Assembly: GCF_015191005.1 (NCBI RefSeq)
Contig: NZ_CP040442.1
Coordinates: 1,488,001-1,552,000, forward strand
DNA: 64,000 nt
Direction: 5' to 3'
Source: Kaistella flava (ex Peng et al. 2021)
GTDB lineage: Bacteria; Bacteroidota; Bacteroidia; Flavobacteriales; Weeksellaceae
Shown: positions 54,850 to 62,508 of the stretch, one piece after another
Layout: each line of letters starts with the position of its first letter
Numbering within the stretch: position 1 is the first letter of the stretch
The notes under the pieces: model-generated
Told to the model about the DNA's origin: nothing
Databases searched by the model: none
What the model saw: the letters and a program-made list of their open reading frames with translations, nothing else
Made by a program: the position numbers and the translations under genes

Positions 54850-56092
54850 TTGATTTAAAAGAATTTAATTTATTTTTAATGCTTTTATCAATTTTAGAAG
54901 AAGTAGAGATATTAATCTCGTGTACCATTTCTGCATAATCCAAAGAATGGATTTCCAATGAATTGTTTATATCATTTGGTAGAGAAGACAGAATATCATT
55001 TTGTATAAATGAAACAAGTTTGATAGTATCATAACAATATATAGTAGGGTTATCAAATCCATTTTCATTAGAATATCTATTTCCTAAAAACCCGCCACCA
55101 CATATGTTTGAGAGCAAACAGTTTATACATTTTTCATTCAGCATACTATGACTATTAAAATATATTTCGAATAGAGGGTCATCATGCAAATCCTCAATGC
55201 TATTATTAAAAATATTGAGATTATTTCTAGTAATTCCCTCATAACAAGCCCTGATAGAGTCTGAAACCTCCAAAGCGCCATTTGTTTCCAATACTGCAAC
55301 ACCATTTGTTAATGTTCCTAACATTTGATCTCCAATTTGTTCTCCCATAATAAGCTCTATCAGTGTTCGGAAGAAACGGATCATAGGTCTATTGGTATCA
55401 GTTTTCCATATTTTAAACACTTCAATAAGCCAATCAGCGTATGGGGTATGATCTATTGTATTAACCTTATCACTATGAAAACCATCAGGTAAATTATCAT
55501 AATGACCATCAGGTAATAATAAATTGAAATTCTGGACATCCAAGTTTTTCAGCTCATCATAAAACTCTTCTGGAGAGATGTCTAAATTAACAACAGATAA
55601 AATACTATTAAATCCATATTTCTTTCCCCTTTCAATTGCTGTCATTACTTTATCATAAGACCCCTTTCCATTATGGAAGACTCGATATTTATCGTGATGT
55701 TTTTTAGGGCCATCCATACTTATCCCAACTCTTATATTGAGATTTTTAAAAAGTTGACACCATTTATCATCAAGAGTTACTCCATTAGTCTGCAATGCGA
55801 AATCGAATGTCACATTTTTAATTGTTTTAGTGAAAATTTCGACAGACTTCTTATAGTTATCCATTGACCACAATAACGGTTCTCCACCGTGAAAAACTAT
55901 TTGTAAATATTTTACATCGTTTCTTATACAATATTCATTCAGTTTCATTGCGAATATTGTAATCGTTTCAATTGACATAAATTTAGGTTGTGATAAATAA
56001 GTATTATCTCCTAAATTATACATATAACAATAAGAACAATTTAAGTTGCAACGGCTGGCTACTTTCAGAACAAAAGATGTTATTTTTTTCAT
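54821..56092 (-). CDS. FxsB-like radical SAM/SPASM peptide maturase
   Basis: About 423 residues from ATG 56092 (MKKITSFVLKVASRCN); an upstream ATG at 56122 adds ten residues. The radical SAM cluster is CNLNCSYC (C15, C19, C22). FHGGEPLLW, LQTNGVTLDDKWCQLF and VGISMDGPKKHHDKYR follow, and the C terminus holds CINCLLSNICGGGFLGNRYS with NGFDNPTIYC. These are the landmarks of the FxsB/XyeB/GrrM group, whose members form C-C crosslinks (cyclophanes) in ribosomal peptides. The precursor gene is immediately upstream. I infer crosslinking chemistry by family; the exact residues are unknown. Confidence 0.82.
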   Translation of the reverse strand: MKKITSFVLKVASRCNLNCSYCYMYNLGDNTYLSQPKFMSIETITIFAMKLNEYCIRNDVKYLQIVFHGGEPLLWSMDNYKKSVEIFTKTIKNVTFDFALQTNGVTLDDKWCQLFKNLNIRVGISMDGPKKHHDKYRVFHNGKGSYDKVMTAIERGKKYGFNSILSVVNLDISPEEFYDELKNLDVQNFNLLLPDGHYDNLPDGFHSDKVNTIDHTPYADWLIEVFKIWKTDTNRPMIRFFRTLIELIMGEQIGDQMLGTLTNGVAVLETNGALEVSDSIRACYEGITRNNLNIFNNSIEDLHDDPLFEIYFNSHSMLNEKCINCLLSNICGGGFLGNRYSNENGFDNPTIYCYDTIKLVSFIQNDILSSLPNDINNSLEIHSLDYAEMVHEINISTSSKIDKSIKNKLNSFKSNVKERNITC

Positions 56093-56110
56093 ATTAAAAA
56101 TTGAATAATA

Positions 56111-56137
56111 CTCCGCCAGCAAAAAAAACTGACGGAG
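56111..56137 (-). terminator. Hairpin between the precursor and radical SAM genes
   Basis: On the transcript, ctccgtcag pairs with ctggcggag (one G-U pair) around a loop of eight U and a G. It starts 18 bases after the precursor stop and lies 19 bases before the maturase start. It can act as a partial terminator or RNA-stability element giving more precursor than enzyme. Confidence 0.55.
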
Positions 56138-56154
56138 AATGAAATGAGAAAGAG

Positions 56155-56361
56155 TTAAACTCTTAAAAACTGATCTGTTTTATTGTAAGCAGCAGATGCT
56201 CCATCAATTTTGGAAATTGCGACATTACAGTTATCTGACGCTGTGTTTCCGCCAAAAATTGATTTATACAGATCCATTTTCTCATTTTCGGAAGTCTTAA
56301 TAGCTTTCTTAACAAGAGTTTTATTCTCTAAATCAGAAACTAATTTTACTTTCTTTTTCAT
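56155..56361 (-). CDS. RiPP precursor peptide with GG leader
   Basis: 68 residues: a basic, helical leader (MKKKVKLVSDLENKTLVKKA..., then MDLYKSIFGG) with a double glycine at residues 37-38, where the C39 peptidase should cut, and a core of 30 residues (NTASDNCNVAISKIDGASAA, then YNKTDQFLRV). The core has one Cys, one Tyr and one Phe, suitable for crosslinking at aromatic residues. It directly precedes the radical SAM gene. Its identity as precursor rests on size, leader and position. Confidence 0.75.
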   Translation of the reverse strand: MKKKVKLVSDLENKTLVKKAIKTSENEKMDLYKSIFGGNTASDNCNVAISKIDGASAAYNKTDQFLRV

Positions 56362-56446
56362 AAGAGTTGAATTTTGGTTAATACTATTGCCATCAGTTAG
56401 GACATGGCGACCGCCCTCATTTTAAAATGAACATATTTAAATAGTG

Positions 56447-57610
56447 TTATTTTTTTTCAGCATACTCCTGATAAAAATATTTGTTAGGTACCAAATAGAC
56501 CACATTCTGCTGAAAATCCAAAATTGTATTAAACCGCTTTAATACTTCATTTCCCAAAAAATGAGCATTAAATCCGAGAGGATTAGAAGTAGAAAGCAAC
56601 TGTACGGGGACATTTGTAAGACTATATTTCCCGAAATTAATTCGTTCATTTAATAAGGTAACTACCTTGACATCTTCATTTCTAGAATTTTTCAAGGTTG
56701 TTTTTGCGATAATAGGAAGTTTTTCTTCTGGATATTTTTGCTTTTTAGCAATATCTTTATCTATTAGAACAGTCCTTTGATAACCACTATCAAATAGAAA
56801 AATATTTTCAAATTTTTGCTTCTTAATTTGTAATTGAGTAGTAATGAAAAAATGTTCCCGAATAAATTTTAGATTAAAGGATTGGTATTTTTTATCTATT
56901 TTGCTTTTTTTATTGTACAAAATCAATCTATTTTTATCATAATCAATTTCAACAATTTTTTCATCGAAAATATCCCATCCCAATAGTCCAGAAGCTCCTT
57001 CAGGAATTTCGCCAATTGGGTAAATCTGCTGATCATTCCATATCATATTTCCAATTTGGAATTGATTTTTAGCAAGATCACTCATTGTTATTTTTTCTTT
57101 GGAATCATTCGGATTGTACTCTTTTTTTATTACCTCTTTCGTTAAATGAAAACCCGAAGCACCAGTATCGAATACCAGATTTAAAGTGTCTTTCTTATTA
57201 AAAATGGTTTTCAATACGATATTGTTTTTATCTGTAAGAACGAAAGAAATTGTATCAATATCTTTTTTAGTATTTACTATACTTTTTCTTTTGGGTGCTT
57301 GAAACCTTGTATAACAGGAATCTTTATGTTTATATAAAACAATGAAATCAAATTTCTGTTCTGGTCTTAATTTAATTTCAATAGAATCAATATCTGTTAT
57401 CAGCTTAACATTCTTTCGTTTAGTTATTTTTCCAGTGTTATAAATATCAGGTTTTATAGTCGAATCTAAGTTCCACACCGTTTTTGCTAACCCATCTTCA
57501 ATAATAGAAACCTTTAATGTATTAGATTTTATTACAGGAATCTTTTTCTGAGCATATCCCATAATAATTGCGAATAGACAAACGAATATTATTAATTTTT
57601 TCTGTATCAT
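56447..57610 (-). CDS. Secreted pepsin/retropepsin-like aspartic protease
   Basis: About 387 residues from ATG 57610, which gives a signal peptide (MIQKKLIIFVCLFAIIMGYA) and avoids overlap with the exporter gene; a longer frame reaches 57652. It has two aspartic protease loops, LVFDTGASGFHL (D148) and FLFDSGYQRTVLID (D274), each followed by hydrophobic-glycine text (GASGLLGWDIFD), so both halves of a bilobed clan AA protease are present. It lies between the exporter and the precursor genes. It may trim the exported peptide or act in self-protection; either is inference. Related retropepsin-like proteins occur elsewhere in Bacteroidetes genomes. Confidence 0.72.
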   Translation of the reverse strand: MIQKKLIIFVCLFAIIMGYAQKKIPVIKSNTLKVSIIEDGLAKTVWNLDSTIKPDIYNTGKITKRKNVKLITDIDSIEIKLRPEQKFDFIVLYKHKDSCYTRFQAPKRKSIVNTKKDIDTISFVLTDKNNIVLKTIFNKKDTLNLVFDTGASGFHLTKEVIKKEYNPNDSKEKITMSDLAKNQFQIGNMIWNDQQIYPIGEIPEGASGLLGWDIFDEKIVEIDYDKNRLILYNKKSKIDKKYQSFNLKFIREHFFITTQLQIKKQKFENIFLFDSGYQRTVLIDKDIAKKQKYPEEKLPIIAKTTLKNSRNEDVKVVTLLNERINFGKYSLTNVPVQLLSTSNPLGFNAHFLGNEVLKRFNTILDFQQNVVYLVPNKYFYQEYAEKK

Positions 57611-57620
57611 TTTATTAGTT

Positions 57621-59816
57621 TTATGAGCCAAGTTCCAATTGATTTTTAACAAGTCGATAATATTCTCCTTTTTTTGCCACTAATTCTGAGTGATTTCCTT
57701 CTTCCACAACTTTTCCTCTATCCAACACTACAATTTTATCGGCATGTTTTACGGTTGATAATCGGTGCGCAATCACAATAGCCGTTTTTCCTTTGAAGAA
57801 ATTTTCAAGATTTTCCATGATAACTTTTTCATTATTGGCATCCAACGCACTGGTCGCTTCATCAAAAAAAATGTATTCCGGAGATTTGTAAACGGCTCTT
57901 GCAATGAATAATCTTTGTTTTTGTCCTCCACTAACACCAAGTCCTTCGTTTCCGATTTTAGTATTATAACTTAATGGAAGTCCTTCAATAAAATCTTTGA
58001 TATTTGCTATTTCTACAGCTTTTCTTAGCTTTTGTTTATCAATGTAATCTTCACCTATTGCAATATTTCCGGCAATTGTATCATTAAAAACATAACCTTC
58101 TTGCATTACAACTCCACAATGGTCTCTCCATATTTTAGGAGAAATGTTCTTCAGGTTGGTATTTCCTATTTTAATTTCTCCATTGGTGGGTTCATAGAAT
58201 TTCATTAATAATTTGAGAAGTGTAGTTTTTCCACTTCCGCTGGCTCCAACGAAAGCAGTAGTTTTTTGATAAGGAATTGAAAGATTGAGATTTTCAAAAA
58301 CATATTGGTCTGAACCGATGTATCTAAAAGACATATTACTAACCTCTATATTATTTTGTGGAATTTCTGAAACATATTGTTCATCTTTATTCTCTTCGTC
58401 TTCCTTATCGTGAATTTCTCCCAAACGTTCCAGCGATATTTTTGCATCCTGCGATTGTCTTATAAATTCAACTAATTGCATTAAAGGGCTATTTAATTGT
58501 CCGATGATATATTGAACGGAAAGCATCATTCCCAAAGTAAGGTTTCCACTCAAAACCAACTTAGCAGAAAGAAAACTTACTAAAATATCTTTCATCTGAT
58601 TGATGAAATTTCCACCAACAGATTGCCATTGCTCTAATGACAAAGATTTTATTCTCAGTTTAAACAATTTGACCTGCAAAAATTCCCAGCCCCAACGTTT
58701 TTGTTTTTCTGCGTTGTGCATTTTGATTTCCTGCATTCCGTTTACCAATTCAATGACTTTGCTTTGCTCTTGGGATATTTGGGAAAACCTTTTGTAATCC
58801 AGTTCTTTTCTTTTTTTTAGAAAAAAAGTAATCCAAACTATGTAAAGAATAGCTCCAACCAAATACACCAAAAATAATCTGTAATCATAAAACAGCAATA
58901 CGATACTGAAAATAATTAGATTGACTAATGAAAATAAAGTATTGAGCGAAGAGCTTGTAAGCAACTGTTCTATTCTCGTGTGGTCATTGATACGCTGCAT
59001 AATGTCTCCCGTCATTCTCGTATCAAAAAAACTGATTGGGAGTTTCATTAATTTAATGAAGAAATCGGAGATAATAGAAATATTGATTCTCGTAGAAAGA
59101 TGTAACAAGATCCAGCTTCGTATTACTTCAATACCCATTCTTCCAAGAAAAAGCATTATTTGTGCTATTAGAACAAGATAGATAAAGTTCAAATCCTGAT
59201 TTTGAATTCCAACATCTACGATGCTTTGGGTAAGAAAGGGAAGAATAAGCGAAAGTAAACTTCCAGCTAATAATCCTACTGCAAGCTGAATAACTAATGA
59301 TTTGTATTTTAGTAAGTATTTTGAAAGAAAAGAAAAGGTCATTTTTTTCTCATCTTCATCAAATTCATTTTTATAAAAAGCTGGTGTAGTTTCTAATAAT
59401 AAGGCAATTCCTTCTTCTGTGGTTTCATCAGCATTTTCACCAATCCAGTGTTTTATGAATTCTACCTTGGTATAAGTGATTAAACCATAACTAGGGTCAG
59501 AAATGTAAACCTTTCCTGATTTATCAATTTTGTAAACCACTACAAAATGCTGCTTATTCCAATGAACAACACAAGGCAATGGAACTTCCTCTTGTAAAGT
59601 ATTGAAATCAACTTGTACACCAAGACTTCTGAATCCTAAATTTTCTGCTGCTTCGCTTAAGCCAAGCAATGAACTTCCTTCTCTTGTCGTCTCAGAAAGA
59701 TTTCGGATTTGCTGTAATGGAATTGTTTTACCATAGAATTTGGAAATTATTCTAAGGCAAGTAGGGCCACAGTCTTTGGCATCGGGTTGTTTGTAGAAGG
59801 GAAAGTTTTTTTTCAA
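57621..59816 (-). CDS. C39 peptidase-containing ABC exporter (bacteriocin-type)
   Basis: 731 residues. The start is a TTG at 59816; no ATG is available between the upstream stop and the conserved FPFYKQPDAKDCGPTC. The C39 peptidase triad is C16, H90 (KQHFVVVY) and D107 (ISDPSYG). Six membrane helices occupy ~165-435. The ATPase domain has GASGSGKTT, LGVSGGQKQRL, YIFFDEATSALD and IAHRLST. It cleaves GG leaders and exports the peptide across the inner membrane, working with the HlyD adaptor. It is 9 bases downstream of the TPR gene. A short broken second copy of its start lies at 62406-62486. Confidence 0.93.
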   Translation of the reverse strand: MKKNFPFYKQPDAKDCGPTCLRIISKFYGKTIPLQQIRNLSETTREGSSLLGLSEAAENLGFRSLGVQVDFNTLQEEVPLPCVVHWNKQHFVVVYKIDKSGKVYISDPSYGLITYTKVEFIKHWIGENADETTEEGIALLLETTPAFYKNEFDEDEKKMTFSFLSKYLLKYKSLVIQLAVGLLAGSLLSLILPFLTQSIVDVGIQNQDLNFIYLVLIAQIMLFLGRMGIEVIRSWILLHLSTRINISIISDFFIKLMKLPISFFDTRMTGDIMQRINDHTRIEQLLTSSSLNTLFSLVNLIIFSIVLLFYDYRLFLVYLVGAILYIVWITFFLKKRKELDYKRFSQISQEQSKVIELVNGMQEIKMHNAEKQKRWGWEFLQVKLFKLRIKSLSLEQWQSVGGNFINQMKDILVSFLSAKLVLSGNLTLGMMLSVQYIIGQLNSPLMQLVEFIRQSQDAKISLERLGEIHDKEDEENKDEQYVSEIPQNNIEVSNMSFRYIGSDQYVFENLNLSIPYQKTTAFVGASGSGKTTLLKLLMKFYEPTNGEIKIGNTNLKNISPKIWRDHCGVVMQEGYVFNDTIAGNIAIGEDYIDKQKLRKAVEIANIKDFIEGLPLSYNTKIGNEGLGVSGGQKQRLFIARAVYKSPEYIFFDEATSALDANNEKVIMENLENFFKGKTAIVIAHRLSTVKHADKIVVLDRGKVVEEGNHSELVAKKGEYYRLVKNQLELGS

Positions 59817-59825
59817 AATAAAAAT

Positions 59826-60647
59826 CTACTGATGGTAATCTAAAATGTCAAAATAATTTTTTATCATCCATTTCTTAATTTGATAAGGATAATCTTCATA
59901 GAATGCATTATCTTCATTTATACTATATCCTTTATCTAAATTTTCTTTTGCTTTTATAAAATATTCTAATGCTTCTTTTTTTTGGTGCATAAAATAATAA
60001 GTTTCGGCTTTGTAAAATTGTGCATCAGAAAAGTTGGGATATTGTTCTAAACTTTTGTCAAAATATTGAATAGCTTCTGTATACTGTCTTTTTTCATAAA
60101 AAATAATGCCCATATAGAATAATTCAAGATAATGAGGGGTACCTCCATTTTGAATGTTCAATTCCATAGACAAGTTCATGTATTTTGGGGCTTCTTCATA
60201 CCTATTTAGTTGTATCAGGCACAATGCTTTGTAGAAATAAAAATAATGATCCATAATTAATCCTTTATTATAATGGCTAATTAAAACATCGAAATCCGTT
60301 AATGCATCATTATAATTTTTCTGAAAAATACATTTGATGAAAGCTCGATATGATAAGTATTTATCATATTTATCGTCATACAATACTGCTTTATCAATGT
60401 ACTGCATTCCTAACTCATATTTTTTTCTTTTAAAATATGGCATTGCTTTTTGTTGCCACAAGAAAGCATTCTTAGGAAGTAATACCAAAGCAGAATCTAT
60501 ATATGTTTGATATTCGGGTCTGTAATATGAATATTTATATGCTCCGTTTCGCAAATATTTATTATATATTTCTTCTTTATTTTCTTCTTGAGAAAATAAA
60601 TTTATACTAATAATTAAAAAAAATAATTTAAGATATTTGGGCTTCAT
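59826..60647 (-). CDS. Secreted TPR-repeat protein of the RiPP cluster
   Basis: About 273 residues from ATG 60647, which starts a signal peptide (MKPKYLKLFFLIISINLFSQ); a longer frame to 60710 runs into the upstream gene. The body is a series of TPR units, for example YELGMQYIDKAVLYDDKYDK, YNDALTDFDVLISHYNKG and YTEAIQYFDKSLEQYPNFSD. It is predicted to be periplasmic or surface exposed. It could be an adaptor for the exporter or an immunity factor. It overlaps the end of the HExxH-family gene by 20 bases, so the two are made together. Confidence 0.65.
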   Translation of the reverse strand: MKPKYLKLFFLIISINLFSQEENKEEIYNKYLRNGAYKYSYYRPEYQTYIDSALVLLPKNAFLWQQKAMPYFKRKKYELGMQYIDKAVLYDDKYDKYLSYRAFIKCIFQKNYNDALTDFDVLISHYNKGLIMDHYFYFYKALCLIQLNRYEEAPKYMNLSMELNIQNGGTPHYLELFYMGIIFYEKRQYTEAIQYFDKSLEQYPNFSDAQFYKAETYYFMHQKKEALEYFIKAKENLDKGYSINEDNAFYEDYPYQIKKWMIKNYFDILDYHQ

Positions 60648-61794
60648 TAAGGATAGATTGATTTGAGAATAGGAAACGATTTGGGGAGAACAAGTAATCT
60701 TGATTGTCATAATTAAATTTTAAAAATATTCCGTTCTCTAATTTTTGATAATCAGCCATATTTTCTGCAAGCATTTGATATATTTGCTTTCCTTTAGGAG
60801 TGAAAATTTCAAGTTTTGATATAATTTCAACATCATATATCAATTTATCCAAGTAAAACCCAATTCTGCCATATAATTCAATTTTTTCGTATTCATTTGG
60901 ATTACCATTTAATAAAAAAGCATTCAAAGTATGAATTATTGTACAGAGGGTAAACATGCTATGAAATGCTCCATAAAGTGTTCTACCTTCTCCGGAAAAC
61001 CCAGTAAACTCTTTTAATAATGTTTGAGGTGGAAATAGGAAATAGCTATCACTATCTCTCGTTAATAAAGTAAATATGGAATGTCCTGATTGATGAGCAA
61101 TTTCATCCATAAAAAGAATATCGTTATGTTTTCTTTCGTGAATGTTAATGAACGAAGTTCCAAAATAATTTATAGAAGCAAATGATGGCGTTTTAGGTAG
61201 ATTAAAAACAGAAATCTCCTTTGTAGTCATATTTAATAATTGTGTAAATCCAGGTGAACATTTAGAGAGATTATCATAAGCTTTATTTAAATCTTTTAAT
61301 ACATCTTTTTGTATTTCTATAATGCTATGCTCAAAACCAGACGGATGGTATTGATGTAGGATATTCGGAACAACTGAACTGATACGAATGTTTGAATTTT
61401 TTAAATATCTATCTTCGTTTATATGTAATTGTTCTCCATTTTGAAAATAATATTTTTCATTATCATAAATAATAGAGGTTTGTTTAGGAGACACTACAAA
61501 ACCAGCTTCCGGAATGCGAGCGTTTTTAAAACAATCTATATCAATATCAAATTTCAAAGGTAAATTCCCTATGTAATTATTGACAATATATTGCCGATAA
61601 TTAAGCTTTTGATCTTGTCCTTTATTCTTAAAAAAATAATAAAACAATGAGGGTTCTAAATATTCTTTGTCAAATTCAAATTGATCAAAAACTTTTTCAT
61701 CATTCTCATACAACAAATACTTCAGTGTATCCGATAGTTGATTTAACTCATCACTTGCTTTGTCAACATCTATTATAAAATTGTCAATTTTCAT
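60628..61794 (-). CDS. HExxH-family putative peptide modification protein, HQxxH variant
   Basis: About 388 residues. ATG 61794 is preferred since aggtg lies 6 bases upstream; an in-frame GTG at 61803 is less likely. The segment FMDEIAHQSGHSIFTLL followed by GEGRTLYGAFHSMFTL has the layout of the HExxH peptide-modification family that occurs fused to or beside FxsB-type radical SAM enzymes (beta-hydroxylase type). Here the motif reads HQSGH (residues 234-238 in this numbering), with Gln in place of the Glu. The N-terminal ~130 residues are helical. Two histidines could still bind metal. It may be an altered-activity or inactive partner. The precursor at 61932-62102 is directly upstream. Confidence 0.65.
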   Translation of the reverse strand: MKIDNFIIDVDKASDELNQLSDTLKYLLYENDEKVFDQFEFDKEYLEPSLFYYFFKNKGQDQKLNYRQYIVNNYIGNLPLKFDIDIDCFKNARIPEAGFVVSPKQTSIIYDNEKYYFQNGEQLHINEDRYLKNSNIRISSVVPNILHQYHPSGFEHSIIEIQKDVLKDLNKAYDNLSKCSPGFTQLLNMTTKEISVFNLPKTPSFASINYFGTSFINIHERKHNDILFMDEIAHQSGHSIFTLLTRDSDSYFLFPPQTLLKEFTGFSGEGRTLYGAFHSMFTLCTIIHTLNAFLLNGNPNEYEKIELYGRIGFYLDKLIYDVEIISKLEIFTPKGKQIYQMLAENMADYQKLENGIFLKFNYDNQDYLFSPNRFLFSNQSILNEAQIS

Positions 61795-61814
61795 AAAAAT
61801 CACCTGAATTAATA

Positions 61815-61917
61815 AAAAAGGGGCTGTCTCAAAAGGTAAATTAACACTCTAAGAATCTCCTAAATAACAAAGATTGTCATACAAGAATCCGAGAGAGTAC
61901 TTTTGAACAGCCTCTTT
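61815..61917 (-). terminator. Long-loop hairpin with U-tract after the second precursor
   Basis: aaagaggctgttcaaaag (61900-61917) pairs with cttttgagacagcccctttt (61816-61835) with one mismatch and one bulge; on the minus strand the second arm is followed by tttttt. This resembles a rho-independent terminator, leaky read-through of which would feed the downstream enzyme gene. The similar ends could also be those of a 100-base MITE related to elements ending in gggctgtctcaaaag. Confidence 0.5.
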
Positions 61918-61931
61918 GTAATTAAGAAATA

Positions 61932-62102
61932 TTAAATTTTACCGTATCCTCTTGTCCCATTTGGATCATCAACAGTACATTTGGTTGGATGGCAATACTC
62001 TTCTGTATCCGGTAAAAGTCCTCCATTGATTACTTTTAAATTACCAACAACTTTTTCAGAAAGTTTTCCTTTCTTAAGTTCATTTAATGTCAATTTTTTC
62101 AT
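61932..62102 (-). CDS. Second RiPP precursor peptide, GG-leader type
   Basis: 56 residues, beginning MKKLTLNELKKGKLSEKVVG and continuing NLKVINGG. The leader has the LxLNELKKxxLS...N.K.I.GG pattern of Bacteroidetes GG-type natural-product precursors. Cleavage after GG28 would release a 28-residue core LLPDTEEYCHPTKCTVDDPN followed by GTRGYGKI. The core carries two cysteines (CHPTKC), two tyrosines and a histidine. It precedes the HExxH-variant gene and is separated from it by a hairpin with a U-tract. The frame is clean from ATG to TAA. Confidence 0.75.
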   Translation of the reverse strand: MKKLTLNELKKGKLSEKVVGNLKVINGGLLPDTEEYCHPTKCTVDDPNGTRGYGKI

Positions 62103-62171
62103 AAAACACCTTGTTTTTAATTTTCCTACTCATTAGCTTTTCGGATTCCGCTTATTTTGATTTTCTACTCA

Positions 62172-62179
62172 CAAACCTA
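62172..62179 (-). promoter_or_regulatory. Possible -7 promoter element of the second precursor gene
   Basis: On the minus strand the bases read taggtttg, a full match to the Bacteroidetes -7 consensus TAnnTTTG, about 70 bases before the precursor ATG. A good -33 TTG at the usual distance is not seen, so the call is weak. The rest of 62103-62405 holds no gene I can support. Confidence 0.35.
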
Positions 62180-62405
62180 TGTAACGAAATACAAAATTCA
62201 TAGTATTTACTTTATAGATTTATAAATTAATAGCTCAAAACACGATTTTAAAACACTTATAATCAGTTGGTTACATGAATGTTTTCAAAAACCTGTAATT
62301 AATGTTTTCTTACATATAAATAGGTTCTGAATTAACTTATTAGTGAACTTCGTTGCCTATAAAGTAAATATTAAGCTTACAATAACGAAATGATTTTACG
62401 ATTAG

Positions 62406-62486
62406 AATTAGGAAATTATTCTAAAGCAAGTGGGACCACGGTCTTTGGCATCAGGTTGTTTATAGAAGGGAAAGTTTTTTTTTCAA
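62406..62486 (-). pseudogene. Remnant of the start of a second C39-peptidase exporter gene
   Basis: About 80 bases closely match the first codons of the exporter gene at 59740-59816, including the TTG and the A-run. Differences: the run after TTG has nine A and not eight, which shifts the frame, and the catalytic cysteine codon reads cgt (KDRGPTC for KDCGPTC). A TAA follows the IIS codons. This is a dead duplicate lying just downstream of the SPASM maturase gene, so it may be the scar of an exporter that once served that maturase. Confidence 0.75.
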
Positions 62487-62508
62487 ATTACTTTGTACGA
62501 CTTTTGAA

